The notes under the pieces were generated by a model that made no database searches, was not told the DNA's origin, and saw only the letters and a program-made list of their open reading frames with translations. 64,000 nt of DNA from Streptomyces clavifer (GTDB taxonomy: Bacteria > Actinomycetota > Actinomycetes > Streptomycetales > Streptomycetaceae), in contig BMWJ01000022.1 of NCBI GenBank assembly GCA_014651175.1, positions 1 to 64,000 of the forward strand, read 5' to 3'. Positions 7,274-16,789 of the stretch are shown here, one piece after another. The position numbers and the translations under genes are program-made. Position 1 is the first letter of the stretch, and every line of letters begins with the position of its first letter.

Positions 7274-8617
7274 TCACGCGCGGCACTGCTCCACGAACCG
7301 CCGGGCGACACCGGGCTCCGCCGCCCAGTGCGTATGCAGATAGCTCGCGTGCACCCCTTGCTGCACGAAGCCCTCCACCCGGCGCTCCGGCTGGTGCAGG
7401 CCCCAGGCGGGGGTCGCGCCGGCCCCCGGTTCCAGCACCGTCCGGTGGAACTCGTGCCCGCGCAGCCGCGTCCCCGCCACCGCCAGCACGCTGTCGGACA
7501 CCGCCACCGCCTGCCGGTAGCCGAGCGTCAGCCGCTGCGACATCCGGGCCGAGGCGTCCAGAACCCCGCACATCGGACGCCCGTCCAGCTCACGCGCCAG
7601 ATACAGCAGCCCCGCACACTCCGCCGCCACCGGGGCTCCGGAGCGGGCCAGCTCGGTGACCGCCCTGCGCAGCGGCTCGTTGGCCGACAGCTCCGGCGCG
7701 TACACCTCGGGGAACCCGCCGCCTATGACCAGCCCCGCCGTGCCCGCGGGCAGCTTCTCGTCGCGCAACGGGTCGAAGACCACGACCTCGGCACCGGCCG
7801 CCGACAGCAGCTCGGAGTGCTCCGCGTACGCGAACGTGAACGCGGCGCCGCCCGCCACCGCCACCACCGGCCGTGCTCCCCCCGCGGACGCCCGCTCCGG
7901 CTCCCACGCCGCGCCGGGCAGCGCGGGCGCGGACCGGGCCAGCGCCAGCAGGGCCTCCAGATCGCATCCGGCCGCCACCCGTTCCGCCATCGCCCGTACG
8001 GCGTCGACGGCGTCGGCCTGCCGCTCGGCCACCGGGACCAGGCCCAGGTGGCGCGAGGGCGTCACCACCTGCGGAGCCCGCCGCAGCGCCCCGAGCACCG
8101 GCAGGCCCGTCTCGTCGAGCGCCTCCCGCAGCAGCGCCTCGTGCCGGTCGGACGCCACCTTGTTGAGGATGACGCCGCCGATCCGCACCTCCGGATCCCA
8201 GGAGGCGAAACCGTGCACGAGCGCCGCGACCGAACGGGACTGCGACGAAGCGTCGACGACCAGCACGACGGGGGCCCGGAGCAGCTTGGACACCTGCGCG
8301 GTCGACGCCAGCTCGCCCTGCCCCGAGGCGCCGTCGTACAGCCCCATGACCCCTTCGACGACCGCCAGGCCGGCACCCGCGGCGCCGTGCGCGAACAACG
8401 GGGCGATCAGCTCCGTACCGCACATGTACGCGTCGAGGTTGCGCCCCGGGCGGCCGGTGGCCAGCGCGTGGTAGCCCGGGTCGATGTAGTCGGGTCCGAC
8501 CTTGTGCGGGGACACGGCGAGACCACGCCCGGCGAACGCGGCCATGAGACCCGTGGCGACCGTGGTCTTGCCGGTGTTGGAGGCCGGTGCGGCGATGACC
8601 AGACGGGGGACACTCAC
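7274..8617 (-). CDS. cobB: cobyrinic acid a,c-diamide synthase (CobB/CbiA)
   Basis: 447 aa. ATP- and glutamine-dependent amidation of the a and c acetate side chains of (hydrogeno)byrinic acid. The N-terminal P-loop domain has ASNTGKTTV at 12-20 and the CbiA motif KVGPDYIDPGYH at 39-50. The C-terminal class I glutamine amidotransferase domain has the nucleophile C334 in AECAGLLYL, the IGGGFPE loop near 298-304, and a C-terminal SYLHTHW histidine. The GTG at 8617 is chosen because it overlaps the cobO stop by 4 bases (GTGA); the open frame extends far upstream only as a shadow of cobO. Last gene of the riboswitch operon. Confidence 0.93.
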   Translation of the reverse strand: MSVPRLVIAAPASNTGKTTVATGLMAAFAGRGLAVSPHKVGPDYIDPGYHALATGRPGRNLDAYMCGTELIAPLFAHGAAGAGLAVVEGVMGLYDGASGQGELASTAQVSKLLRAPVVLVVDASSQSRSVAALVHGFASWDPEVRIGGVILNKVASDRHEALLREALDETGLPVLGALRRAPQVVTPSRHLGLVPVAERQADAVDAVRAMAERVAAGCDLEALLALARSAPALPGAAWEPERASAGGARPVVAVAGGAAFTFAYAEHSELLSAAGAEVVVFDPLRDEKLPAGTAGLVIGGGFPEVYAPELSANEPLRRAVTELARSGAPVAAECAGLLYLARELDGRPMCGVLDASARMSQRLTLGYRQAVAVSDSVLAVAGTRLRGHEFHRTVLEPGAGATPAWGLHQPERRVEGFVQQGVHASYLHTHWAAEPGVARRFVEQCRA

Positions 8618-9222
8618 CACTCGATGCCTCTCTGGCCCTTCTGGCCCGCGTCCATCGGGTGCTTGACCTTCGACATGTCGGTCACCAGGTCTGCGGCCTC
8701 GATCAGCTTCGCGGGGGCGTTGCGCCCGGTGATCACCACGTGCTGCGTCCCCGGGCGGTCGCGCATCACCTCGACGACCTCGTCGGTGTCGATCCAGCCC
8801 CAGTGCATCGGGTAGGCGAACTCGTCCAGCACGTACAGCTTGTAGGTCTCCGCCGCCAGGTCGCGCTTGACCTGCTCCCAGCCCTCGCGGGCCTTCTCCT
8901 CGTTGTCGGAGTTGTCGCCGTGGATGCCGCGCTGGACCCAGGACCAGCCCTCGCCCATCTTGTGCCAGTCGACGGTGCCGCCCTCGCCGCTCGCCCCGAG
9001 CACCTTCAGCGCGTTCTCCTCGCCGACCTTCCACTTCGCCGACTTCACGAACTGGAACACCCCGATCGGCCAGCCCTGGTTCCAGGCCCGCAGCGCGAGG
9101 CCGAAAGCTGCCGTCGACTTGCCCTTGCCGATGCCGGTATGGACGAAGAGGAGCGGACGATTGCGCCGCTGACGCGTCGTCAGCCCGTCGTCCGGCACCG
9201 ATACAGGCTGTCCCTGTGGCAT
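8614..9222 (-). CDS. cobO: cob(I)yrinic acid a,c-diamide adenosyltransferase (CobO/BtuR)
   Basis: 202 aa, standard CobO length. It adds the 5'-deoxyadenosyl group from ATP to cobalt(I) of the corrinoid. The P-loop GIGKGKST is at 30-37, followed by FGLALRAWNQGW. FVKSAKWKVGEENAL, LDEFAYPMHWGWID and VITGRNAP are all family hallmarks. The start codon is joined to the stop of the chlD-like gene as TAATG (1-base overlap) and its own stop overlaps cobB by 4 bases, so translation is probably coupled along the operon. Confidence 0.95.
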   Translation of the reverse strand: MPQGQPVSVPDDGLTTRQRRNRPLLFVHTGIGKGKSTAAFGLALRAWNQGWPIGVFQFVKSAKWKVGEENALKVLGASGEGGTVDWHKMGEGWSWVQRGIHGDNSDNEEKAREGWEQVKRDLAAETYKLYVLDEFAYPMHWGWIDTDEVVEVMRDRPGTQHVVITGRNAPAKLIEAADLVTDMSKVKHPMDAGQKGQRGIEW

Positions 9223-11255
9223 TACGCGGCCCTCCCGGCTGCTTGAACATCCTTGACCAGCCCGGCGATCGAGTCGGCCCGCAGTTCGTCGAGCGTGACC
9301 GCGGTGCCCCCCAGGTCCCGGGCGAGCTGTGCGGCGAGCCCGAGGCGCACGATCCCCGACTCGCAGTCCACGACGACGGACGCCGTGCCCTCGGCGGCGT
9401 GCAGCCGCCCGGCCCGCGCGGCCAGTGCCACCGGATCGGGGCCGCCCGTCGCCCGGCCGTCCGTCACCACGACGAGCAGCGGGCGCCGCGAAGGATCACG
9501 CAGCCGCTCCACGCGCAGCACGTCGTGCGCCCTCAGCAGTCCGGCGGCCAGCGGCGTGCGCCCGCCCGTGGGCAGCGACTCCAGCCGTGCCGCCGCCGCG
9601 TCCACGGACGACGTGGGCGGCAGCACGACCTCCGCCTCCTTGCCGCGGAACGTCACCAGACCGACCTTGTCCCGCCGCTGGTAGGCGTCCAGCAGCAGCG
9701 ACATCACCGCACCCTTCACGGCGCTCATCCGCTGCCGGGCCGCCATCGACCCCGAGGCGTCGACCACGAAGAGCACGAGGTTCCCCTCGCGCCCCTCCCG
9801 GGTCGCCTGCCGCAGATCGTCACGCCGTACGACGAGGCCCCGCCCGGACCGCCCGCGCGCCCGCTGGTGCGGTGCCGCCGCCTGCACGGTCGCCGCCAGG
9901 TGCAGTTTCGTCAGCGTCCCCTCGGGACGCCGCGCCCCGGTGGTCCGCCCGTGCTCCGTGCGGGCCCGGGACCGGCGCCCGGCCGCACCCTCGCCGAGAC
10001 CGGGCACGCTCAGCATCTTCGTACGGAACGGCTCCGACGCGCGTACGGGCTGCTGCTCGCCCCCGGAGGGCGAGGGCCGCCCCGGCCCCGGGGCGTCGCC
10101 GCCCTGCTCGGGACCGGCGTCCCCGCCCCGCTCCGGGGTGTCGGGACCGGAGTCCTGCGGAGGCACGCCGCCCCCGCCCCCGCCGGGCCCGTCGGGATCG
10201 GGCTCGTCGCCGTCGTCGCCGTCGTCGCCGTTCCCGGCCTCGTCGCCCGCCGCGTCCCTGAGCGTGTCGTCCAGCTTGTCCTCGTCGAGCCCCGGCGCGT
10301 CGAACGGATTGCGGCGGCGCCGGTGGGGGAGTGCGAGCAGGGCGGCCTGCCGCACGTCCTCCGCGGTCACCTCGTCACGCCCCGCCCACGCCGCCAGCGC
10401 GGTCGCGGTGCGGGCCATGACGATGTCGGCCCGCATCCCGTCGACCTCGAACGCCGCGCACGTCGCCGCGATCTGCCGCAGTACGGCGTCCCCCAGCACC
10501 ACCCGGGGCAGCAGGACACGTGCGGCGGCGATCCGCTCCCGCAGCGCCTCCTCCTCCTGGGCCCACCGTCCGGCGAACCCGGCCGGATCGTCGTCGTACG
10601 CGAGCCGCCGCCGCACGACCTCGACCCGCTGGTCGGTGTCGCGGGAGGCCGCCACCTCGACGGTCAGCCCGAAGCGGTCCAGCAGCTGCGGGCGCAGCTC
10701 GCCCTCTTCCGGGTTCATCGTCCCGACCAGCAGGAACCGTGCCGCGTGCCGTACGGAGACGCCTTCGCGCTCGACGTACGAGGCACCCATGGCCGCCGCG
10801 TCCAGCAGCAGGTCCACCAAGTGGTCATGGAGCAGGTTGACCTCGTCCACGTACAGGATCCCGCGGTGGGCGTCGGCCAGGAGCCCCGGCTCGAAGGCCT
10901 TCACGCCCTCGGACAGGGCCCGCTCGATGTCGAGCGCTCCCACCAGGCGGTCCTCGGACGCGCCGACCGGCAGCTCCACGGTCCGTGCCGGCCGCGACAC
11001 GCCGGCAGCGGCTTCGTGGGGCCCGTCGGGACACGCCGGATCGGGCACCACCGGATCGCACGAGAACCGGCACCCGGAGACCACCGCGACCTCCGGCATC
11101 AGCGCGGCGAGGGCCCGTACGGCGGTTGACTTGGCGGTGCCCTTCTCACCCCGGACGAGCACCCCGCCGACGGCCGGACTGACGGCGTTGAGCAGCAGCC
11201 CGAGCCGTAGGTCGTCCTGTCCGACGATGGCGGTGAAGGGATACGGGGTACTCAC
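9222..11255 (-). CDS. magnesium-chelatase-like ChlI-ChlD fusion (putative cobaltochelatase subunit)
   Basis: 677 aa. The N-terminal AAA+ module (1-320) has Walker [10 protein letters not shown] (36-44), Walker B ILYVDEVN (133-140) and sensor region [16 protein letters not shown] long Asp/Gly/Pro-rich acidic linker spans about 335-405. The C-terminal VWA domain has a MIDAS motif, DASGS, at 499-503. This combines the ChlI/BchI and ChlD/BchD subunits in one chain. In actinobacteria such proteins are thought to power cobalt insertion with CobN, consistent with its place in a B12 operon, but no cobN lies in the window. Start GTG overlaps the cobQ stop by 4 bases. Confidence 0.9.
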   Translation of the reverse strand: MSTPYPFTAIVGQDDLRLGLLLNAVSPAVGGVLVRGEKGTAKSTAVRALAALMPEVAVVSGCRFSCDPVVPDPACPDGPHEAAAGVSRPARTVELPVGASEDRLVGALDIERALSEGVKAFEPGLLADAHRGILYVDEVNLLHDHLVDLLLDAAAMGASYVEREGVSVRHAARFLLVGTMNPEEGELRPQLLDRFGLTVEVAASRDTDQRVEVVRRRLAYDDDPAGFAGRWAQEEEALRERIAAARVLLPRVVLGDAVLRQIAATCAAFEVDGMRADIVMARTATALAAWAGRDEVTAEDVRQAALLALPHRRRRNPFDAPGLDEDKLDDTLRDAAGDEAGNGDDGDDGDEPDPDGPGGGGGGVPPQDSGPDTPERGGDAGPEQGGDAPGPGRPSPSGGEQQPVRASEPFRTKMLSVPGLGEGAAGRRSRARTEHGRTTGARRPEGTLTKLHLAATVQAAAPHQRARGRSGRGLVVRRDDLRQATREGREGNLVLFVVDASGSMAARQRMSAVKGAVMSLLLDAYQRRDKVGLVTFRGKEAEVVLPPTSSVDAAAARLESLPTGGRTPLAAGLLRAHDVLRVERLRDPSRRPLLVVVTDGRATGGPDPVALAARAGRLHAAEGTASVVVDCESGIVRLGLAAQLARDLGGTAVTLDELRADSIAGLVKDVQAAGRAA

Positions 11256-12943
11256 AGTGCCTCCTCTGTCACGTGCACGACTGTTCCGGTCACCTCAGGC
11301 GTCCGTTCCGCGATGTCCGGCCCTTCCGGGTCCCGCCCCGCGTCCCGGGGCGGGCAACCGAGCCCGTCCGGCGATCCGGGACCGGGGCCCGGGGCAGGGG
11401 GCGCCCCCACCACCGGTCCCGCCGCCCGTGGGGCCCCCGGCGGCACGAACGGCAGCCCCCGCGGCGCGCCCGCCTCGATCAGCCGCCACAACGCGTCCGT
11501 GTCGGCGTGCTCCTCGATCAGATCCCCCAGCCGGTCCAGCTGCTCCTCCCGCAGCGCGGCGAAGCTCGTGTCCGGGGCCGGGACGAACCGCCGTCCCGCC
11601 GCCCGCGCCACCTCCTTCAGGAACCGCCGCCGGAACGCGTCGCTCTCCAGCGACCCGTGCCAGTGCGTCCCCCACACCGCGCCCACCCGGCACCCGTCCA
11701 GGAAGGGCTCACCGCCCCGCACGTCGGCGACCCCGTGATGGATCTCGTACCCCTCCACCGGCTCCCCCAGGGCGTGGCCCGTCGGCCGGGCCAGCACCTT
11801 CTCCCGGCCGAAGCGGACCCGCACCGGCAGCAGCCCGAGCCCGTCGACCAGACCGGCGCGCGACTCCACCTCGTCCTCGACGGACTCGCCCAGCACCTGG
11901 AAACCGCCGCAGATGCCCAGCACCGGACGCCCCTCGGCGGCCCGCCGCAGCAGGGCGTCGGCCAGCCCCCGCTCGCGCAGCCACGCAAGCGCCTTCACCG
12001 TGCCCCGGGTACCCGGCACGATGACCAGGTCGGCGTCCACCAGCTCCTCGGCCCGGTCCACGAACCGCACGACCACACCCGGCTCGGCCGCCAGCGCGTC
12101 CACGTCGGTGAAGTTCGACATCAGCGGCACGGCGCACACCGCGACCCGCAGGACGTCCCGGCCGTACGGCGGGGCGACGACGGACTCCCGTACGGCGCCC
12201 CGCATCGACACCCGCAGCCCGTCCTCCTCGTCGATGCCCAGGCCGTGGGCGAACGGCAGCACCCCGTACGTCCGACGCCCCGTGAGCCCGTGCAGCATGT
12301 CCAGACCGGGCTCCAGCAGCGACACGTCGCCCCGGAACTTGTTCACGAGGTACCCCGCGACCAGCGCCTGGTCCTCGGCGGCCAGCAGGGCCGTCGTACC
12401 GAAGAAGGAGGCGAACACACCGCCCCGGTCGATGTCGCCGACGACCAGCACCGGGAAGCGCGCGGCCCGCGCCACGCCCATGTTCACGATGTCCGTGCGC
12501 CGCAGATTGATCTCGGCCGGACTGCCCGCCCCCTCGCAGATCACGGCGTCGTAGGTGTCCCGGAGCTGCTCCAGGCAGTCCACGACCGTGCCGAACAGCG
12601 CTTCCTGCCGGCCCCCGTGATAGCCGCGCGCGCTCATCTCGCCGACCGGCCTGCCCATCAGGACCACCTGACTGGAACGGTCGCCCCCGGGCTTGAGCAG
12701 CACCGGATTCATCAGCGCGGTCGGCTCCACCCGGGCGGCCTGTGCCTGCATCGCCTGGGCGCGGCCGATCTCGGCGCCCTCGCGGGTGACGAAGGAGTTC
12801 AGTGACATGTTCTGCGCCTTGAAGGGCGCGACCTTCACCCCCCGGCGCACCAGCCACCGGCAGATCCCCGCCGTGACGACGCTCTTGCCCGCGTCCGAGG
12901 TCGTCCCCGCGACCAGCAGCCCGCCGCCCGGTCCCCTGCTCAT
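11252..12943 (-). CDS. cobQ: cobyric acid synthase (CobQ/CbiP)
   Basis: 563 aa. Performs four ATP- and glutamine-dependent amidations (b, d, e, g side chains) of adenosylcobyrinic acid a,c-diamide. The N-terminal domain has GTTSDAGKS at 13-21, KAQNMSLNS (42-50) and [12 protein letters not shown]. The glutamine amidotransferase domain has the nucleophile C345 in [11 protein letters not shown] and a late GTHWHGSLE histidine. The last 70 residues are a Pro/Gly-rich tail not found in all homologues. ATG 12943 overlaps the cobD stop as ATGA; the longer open frame upstream is a shadow of cobD. Confidence 0.94.
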   Translation of the reverse strand: MSRGPGGGLLVAGTTSDAGKSVVTAGICRWLVRRGVKVAPFKAQNMSLNSFVTREGAEIGRAQAMQAQAARVEPTALMNPVLLKPGGDRSSQVVLMGRPVGEMSARGYHGGRQEALFGTVVDCLEQLRDTYDAVICEGAGSPAEINLRRTDIVNMGVARAARFPVLVVGDIDRGGVFASFFGTTALLAAEDQALVAGYLVNKFRGDVSLLEPGLDMLHGLTGRRTYGVLPFAHGLGIDEEDGLRVSMRGAVRESVVAPPYGRDVLRVAVCAVPLMSNFTDVDALAAEPGVVVRFVDRAEELVDADLVIVPGTRGTVKALAWLRERGLADALLRRAAEGRPVLGICGGFQVLGESVEDEVESRAGLVDGLGLLPVRVRFGREKVLARPTGHALGEPVEGYEIHHGVADVRGGEPFLDGCRVGAVWGTHWHGSLESDAFRRRFLKEVARAAGRRFVPAPDTSFAALREEQLDRLGDLIEEHADTDALWRLIEAGAPRGLPFVPPGAPRAAGPVVGAPPAPGPGPGSPDGLGCPPRDAGRDPEGPDIAERTPEVTGTVVHVTEEAL

Positions 12944-13887
12944 GCCCGGCCCCTTCGTCCCACGGCCAGCCGCCCGGCCACACACACGCCGAGGGCCAGC
13001 ACACTCACGCGGCGCGACAGCCGCACCGCGCGTTCGATGTCCGTGACGCGCACGTCCCTGCCGGCCGCCCCGTTGAGCACGGGCCGGTGCTCGACCCGTC
13101 CGCCGTATGCGAGGGTCCCGCCGAGCCGTACGCCGAGCGCTCCCGCGAACGAGGCCTCCACCGGGCCGGCGTTGGGGCTCGGATGTCTGCCCGCGTCGGC
13201 CCGCCAGGCCCGCAGGGCCTCGCGCGGGCGCCCGCCGGCGGCCACCGCGAGCACGGCCGTGAGGCGCGCGCCGGGCCAGCCCGCGGCGTCGTCGAGGCGG
13301 GCCGAAGCCCAGCCGTAGCGCAGGTGGCGCGGTGACCTGTGGCCGACCATGGCGTCCAGGGTGTTGACGGCCCGGAATCCGACCAGGCCGGGCACGCCGC
13401 CCAGCGCACCCCACACCAGAGCCCCCACGACGGCGTCGGACGTGTTCTCGGCGACGGACTCCACCACCGCACGGGCGATCTGCCGGCCGTCCAGGGAGTG
13501 CGGGTCCCGGCCGCACAGGTGCGGCAGCCGCTCCCGGGCCACCTCGATGTCCCCGGCGGCGAGTGCCCCGCCGATGGCACGGGCCTCGCGGCCCAGGGAC
13601 GTTCCGCCGACGACGGACCACGTGGCGGCGGCCGTCAGGGCCACGGCGGCGGCGGGCCGGTTCCGTACGGCGTGGGCGGCCAGGGCGGCGGCGCCCGCGG
13701 CGCCTCCGGCGCAGACCAGCGCGTGCAGGGCGCCCCGGCCCCGGTCATCGCGCCACAGCCGGCTCTCGACGCCTGCAGCGGCCCGCCCGAAGGCGGCGAC
13801 GGGATGCCCCCGCCGGGGATCGCCGAGCAGCAGGTCACCGATCAGACCGGCGGCGGCGCCGTACGCGAAGATGCGGTCGGCTCGCAC
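12940..13887 (-). CDS. cobD: adenosylcobinamide-phosphate synthase (CobD/CbiB)
   Basis: 315 aa membrane protein. Attaches aminopropanol (phosphate) to adenosylcobyric acid, giving adenosylcobinamide (phosphate). Family motifs: [20 protein letters not shown] near the N-terminus, [14 protein letters not shown] in the middle (about 158-171), and the [20 protein letters not shown] block (about 199-218). Several hydrophobic helices support a membrane location. The GTG start at 13887 follows, by 3 bases, the stop of a short leader ORF and lies about 120 bases downstream of the cobalamin riboswitch, making it the first enzyme gene of the operon. Confidence 0.93.
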   Translation of the reverse strand: MRADRIFAYGAAAGLIGDLLLGDPRRGHPVAAFGRAAAGVESRLWRDDRGRGALHALVCAGGAAGAAALAAHAVRNRPAAAVALTAAATWSVVGGTSLGREARAIGGALAAGDIEVARERLPHLCGRDPHSLDGRQIARAVVESVAENTSDAVVGALVWGALGGVPGLVGFRAVNTLDAMVGHRSPRHLRYGWASARLDDAAGWPGARLTAVLAVAAGGRPREALRAWRADAGRHPSPNAGPVEASFAGALGVRLGGTLAYGGRVEHRPVLNGAAGRDVRVTDIERAVRLSRRVSVLALGVCVAGRLAVGRRGRA

Positions 13888-13890
13888 GGG

Positions 13891-13962
13891 TCAGCCGGCC
13901 GTCGCGCCTCGAGGGACCTTCGTCACGGGTGGCACAGGGACCGACGTACGGCAGCCAGGCAT
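13891..13962 (-). CDS. possible 23-codon leader ORF between riboswitch and cobD
   Basis: An ATG-initiated 23-residue ORF (MPGCRTSVPVPPVTKVPRG...) lies between the cobalamin riboswitch and cobD. GAGG sits about 10 bases before its ATG, and its TGA ends 3 bases before the cobD GTG. It could couple riboswitch control to cobD translation. Its third-position GC is lower than in the neighbouring genes, so it may be fortuitous. Confidence 0.35.
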   Translation of the reverse strand: MPGCRTSVPVPPVTKVPRGATAG

Positions 13963-13989
13963 GGCAGATGTCCTCACTCAGGGTCCGCG

Positions 13990-14165
13990 CCCTGGTTCGA
14001 CGTGACGGCGACGAGAGTCTCCTGGCTTCCGGATCCGCAGTTCCCCCGGGCTTCCGGTCCGCGGTGGCGGACCGTGACTTCCTGAGGGGCTGCTCCCCGG
14101 TGACAGTGGCGGGACCGCGCCGGATTCGCACCGGCTTCCTCTCCTGTCGCCGTAAATGGCTCCGG
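13990..14165 (-). ncRNA. cobalamin (adenosylcobalamin) riboswitch
   Basis: Read on the minus strand, the segment has the conserved B12-riboswitch core. It runs from GAAGCCGGTGCGAATCCGGC through GCGGTCCCGCCACTGTCACC (about 14140-14098) to the B12 box GCCAGGAGACTC (about 14026-14015). It lies upstream of cobD in the same direction. By family knowledge, adenosylcobalamin binding shuts down the downstream operon cobD-cobQ-chlD-cobO-cobB. Exact ends are approximate. Confidence 0.93.
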
Positions 14166-14231
14166 CAGTCCACCACGCACCGCGAACGCCCGTCAACCTG
14201 CCGTTGACCTGCGAGGCTTCAGTGTGCGCAG

Positions 14232-14279
14232 ACGCACATCGGGCCGGACACACGGCTGTGTGTCCGGCCCGATGTGCGT
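14232..14279. terminator. terminator after the pit operon
   Basis: Perfect 22-bp stem (14232-14253 with 14258-14279), 4-base loop, starting 8 bases beyond the stop of the minus-strand membrane protein at 14288. It also separates that operon from the riboswitch promoter region. Confidence 0.88.
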
Positions 14280-14287
14280 GGCTGCCG

Positions 14288-14509
14288 TCAGACGACGATC
14301 AGATAGATCCCGTACGCCACCGCCGCCGCGCAGAGCCCGAAGCAGGCGTACGCGCCGGAGCGTGCAAGCACGGAGGGACCGCCGCCCTGCGCCGTCGGCA
14401 CCTGCTTGGCGAGGCCGATGATGCCGAGGGTGAAGAGGCCGACCAGTGCGATGGTGACCACGAGGCTGACGCCGAAGACGGAGGCGAGAGCTGCCCAGTC
14501 GATGTTCAT
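14288..14509 (-). CDS. small two-helix membrane protein downstream of pit
   Basis: 73 aa with two hydrophobic segments (about 9-35 and 50-72), separated by a short polar stretch. No catalytic motif and no named family that I recognise. It begins 12 bases after the phosphate transporter stop on the same strand and ends just before a strong terminator, so it is almost certainly co-transcribed with the transporter and may modulate or accompany it. That role is inferred from position only. Confidence 0.75.
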   Translation of the reverse strand: MNIDWAALASVFGVSLVVTIALVGLFTLGIIGLAKQVPTAQGGGPSVLARSGAYACFGLCAAAVAYGIYLIVV

Positions 14510-14521
14510 ACGGATCTGTCC

Positions 14522-15784
14522 TTACACCGTGGCCGGTCGGGCCGGGTCGCCCGGGGTCCCGGCCGTGGGGGCCGGGGCCGGGATGGTGGTCTTGAGGTCC
14601 GGGACGGCGGAGCCGATGGGCGGAGGGCTGACGGCCGCCATGGCGGTGGTGACGACGCCCGCGGGCTCGTCGTCCGGCGCGTTGACGTTGGTGTGGTCGA
14701 CCGGCTTGCGGCGCGACAGCAACCAGATGGCGGCGGAGCCCGCCACGAGGAGCACGGCGACCACGCCGACGCCCCAGGGTCCCTGCTTGGTGAGGAACTC
14801 CGAGCCCGCGCCGATCAGACCGGCGGCCGGCAGGGTCAGACCCCACGCGACGAACATGCGGGTGGCCGTGGACCAGCGGACCACGCCGCCCTTGCGCCCG
14901 AGGCCCGCACCCATCACCGCACCGGAGCAGGACTGGGTGGTGGAGAGGGAGAAGCCGAGGTGCGAGGAGGCCAGGATGACCGTGGCCGCACTGGTCTGGG
15001 CGGCGAAGCCCTGCGGCGGCCTGAGGTCGGTGAGGCCGCTGCCCATGGTGCGGATGATGCGCCAGCCGCCGAGGTACGTGCCCAGCGCGATGGCGATACC
15101 GGCGGAGGCGATGACCCAGACCGGCGGGTTGGAACCGGGGGCGAGGACGCCGCCGGTGACCAGGGCCAGGGTGATGATGCCCATCGTCTTCTGCGCGTCG
15201 TTGGTGCCGTGGGCGAGGGAGACGAGACCGGCCGAGGCGATCTGGCCCGCCCGGTACCCCTTGGCGGTCGACTTCAGCTGCGCCTCGTCGGTGATCTTCC
15301 GGTTGATGCGGTACGTCAGCTTCGTGGCCAGCAGAGCGGCCAGACCGGCGACGAGGGGGGCGGCGATCGCGGGCAGCAGCACCTTGGTGACGACGGTGCC
15401 GCCGTTGATCGAGGACCAGCCGGCCGACATCACCGCGGCGCCGATGAGGCCGCCGAAGAGTGCGTGGGACGAGCTGGAGGGCAGGCCCACCAGCCAGGTC
15501 AGGAGATTCCACAGGATGGCGCCGACGAGCGCCGCGAAGATGACCTCGGTTCTGAGGCCGTTCTCATTGATGATCCCGCCGGAGATCGTCTTGGCGACCT
15601 CCACCGACAGGAACGCGCCGACGAGGTTGAGAACGGCGGACATGGCCACCGCTGTCTTTGGCTTGAGAGCGCCGGTCGAGATGGTGGTAGCCATCGCGTT
15701 GGCGGTGTCGTGGAAACCGTTCGTGAAATCGAACACGAGAGCTGTCACGACCACAATCGCAAGCAGCAGCGTGATGTGTTCCAT
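14522..15784 (-). CDS. pit: low-affinity inorganic phosphate transporter, Pit family
   Basis: 420 aa integral membrane protein. The two inverted PHO4-family signatures are clear: FDFTNGFHDTANAMATTIST near residues 18-37 and SLAHGTNDAQKTMGIITLAL in the second half. Pit proteins carry metal-phosphate with protons. The C-terminal cytosolic tail is Pro/Ala-rich. A PHO box (two 11-base direct repeats) lies 48-69 bases upstream, so PhoP control on phosphate starvation is expected. S. coelicolor, as I recall, has two paralogues (pitH1, pitH2); this corresponds by position to the second. The small membrane protein at 14288 follows in the operon. Confidence 0.93.
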   Translation of the reverse strand: MEHITLLLAIVVVTALVFDFTNGFHDTANAMATTISTGALKPKTAVAMSAVLNLVGAFLSVEVAKTISGGIINENGLRTEVIFAALVGAILWNLLTWLVGLPSSSSHALFGGLIGAAVMSAGWSSINGGTVVTKVLLPAIAAPLVAGLAALLATKLTYRINRKITDEAQLKSTAKGYRAGQIASAGLVSLAHGTNDAQKTMGIITLALVTGGVLAPGSNPPVWVIASAGIAIALGTYLGGWRIIRTMGSGLTDLRPPQGFAAQTSAATVILASSHLGFSLSTTQSCSGAVMGAGLGRKGGVVRWSTATRMFVAWGLTLPAAGLIGAGSEFLTKQGPWGVGVVAVLLVAGSAAIWLLSRRKPVDHTNVNAPDDEPAGVVTTAMAAVSPPPIGSAVPDLKTTIPAPAPTAGTPGDPARPATV

Positions 15785-15831
15785 TTACCCAGGCAATCGT
15801 TCGACGTCAGTGGCTGTAGGAACGTAAGCAA

Positions 15832-15853
15832 CCTGGGTGAACGGAAGATGAAC
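15832..15853 (-). promoter_or_regulatory. PHO box (PhoP-binding direct repeats)
   Basis: On the minus strand GTTCATCTTCC (15853-15843) is followed directly by GTTCACCCAGG (15842-15832): two adjacent 11-base units matching the Streptomyces PHO-box repeat (G[GT]TCA-type). It is 48 bases upstream of the pit start, where PhoP normally binds. Confidence 0.75.
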
Positions 15854-16050
15854 TGGGCAGGGCGTTGTGGTGACTCCAAGCGCGTACGGGCATTCCGCTT
15901 GTGTGCACGAGGGGTTTCCGGAACCCGTCGCGGCGCTGTGGGTACTGGCCTGCGGTCGGCCTCGGCACCCGTGGGAACTGTCGTATTTGCACCATTGAAG
16001 AGACTTCGGTCACGTCCCACGGTGCCCCGGCCGGAACGACCCGGTCGGCC

Positions 16051-16056
16051 TAGGAT
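16051..16056 (+). promoter_or_regulatory. putative -10 (TAGGAT) for a leaderless aldolase transcript
   Basis: TAGGAT ends exactly 6 bases before the ATG at 16063; no Shine-Dalgarno. Fits a transcript starting at the A of the start codon. Confidence 0.45.
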
Positions 16057-16062
16057 CTCCGC

Positions 16063-16722
16063 ATGAGCCGCCAGGATCGGGACGCGATCGCACACGCGTG
16101 GGACGGGGTCGTCGCGACGGCCCGCAGGACGGCCGCGGAAGGGCTGGTCGTCGGCACGTCGGGCAACGTGTCGGCACGGGTCGGCGGGACCGTCCTGGTC
16201 ACCCCCAGCGGGGTGCCCTACGACCGGCTGGGCCCGGGGGACGCGGTCGGCGTCGACCTCGAAGGGCGCCAGGTGCTCGGTGAACTCGTCCCGACCAGCG
16301 AGCTCCCCCTCCATCTGGCCGTCTACGGCAGCACCCGCGCCGCGGCGGTCGTCCACACGCACGCGGTGCACGCCACGGCGGTCTCCACGCTCGTCTCCGA
16401 GGTGCCGCTGGTGCACTACGCCGCCGCCATGCTCGGGGGGCCGGTCCGCACCGCCCCCTACGCGCGCTACGGGACGCCGGAGCTCGCCGGCCACATGCTC
16501 GCCGCCCTGCGCGACCGAACCGGCTGCCTCCTGCGGAACCACGGGACCGTCACCTACGGGGACACCCTCGACGAGGCCTACGACCGCACCGCCCAGCTCG
16601 AATGGATGTGCAGACTCTGGCTCACCGCGAGCTCCGTGCCGGGCCACAGTCCGTCGCTGCTCTCCCCGGCCCAGCTGCGCGACGTCCAGGACGCCCTGGA
16701 GGACTACGGCCAGCCCGGCTGA
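16063..16722 (+). CDS. class II aldolase/adducin family protein (fuculose-phosphate-aldolase-like)
   Basis: 219 aa, matching the compact zinc aldolase/epimerase family. Key sites: TSGNVSAR (about 31-38, phosphate-binding loop), the catalytic glutamate region PTSELPLHLAVY, the zinc-binding HTHAVHATA (about 100-108), and NHGTV near 159-163. The enzyme probably cleaves or epimerises a sugar phosphate such as fuculose-1-phosphate or a methylthio-sugar phosphate, but the exact substrate is not given by the sequence. The alpha/beta hydrolase gene starts 67 bases downstream on the same strand, so the two may be co-expressed. Confidence 0.85.
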   Translation: MSRQDRDAIAHAWDGVVATARRTAAEGLVVGTSGNVSARVGGTVLVTPSGVPYDRLGPGDAVGVDLEGRQVLGELVPTSELPLHLAVYGSTRAAAVVHTHAVHATAVSTLVSEVPLVHYAAAMLGGPVRTAPYARYGTPELAGHMLAALRDRTGCLLRNHGTVTYGDTLDEAYDRTAQLEWMCRLWLTASSVPGHSPSLLSPAQLRDVQDALEDYGQPG

Positions 16723-16789
16723 CACCGGGCCCGCACCGGACGGCCCCGCCCCGCTGGCAGTCGGGGCCCCCGCCCAGGACACTGGAGCC

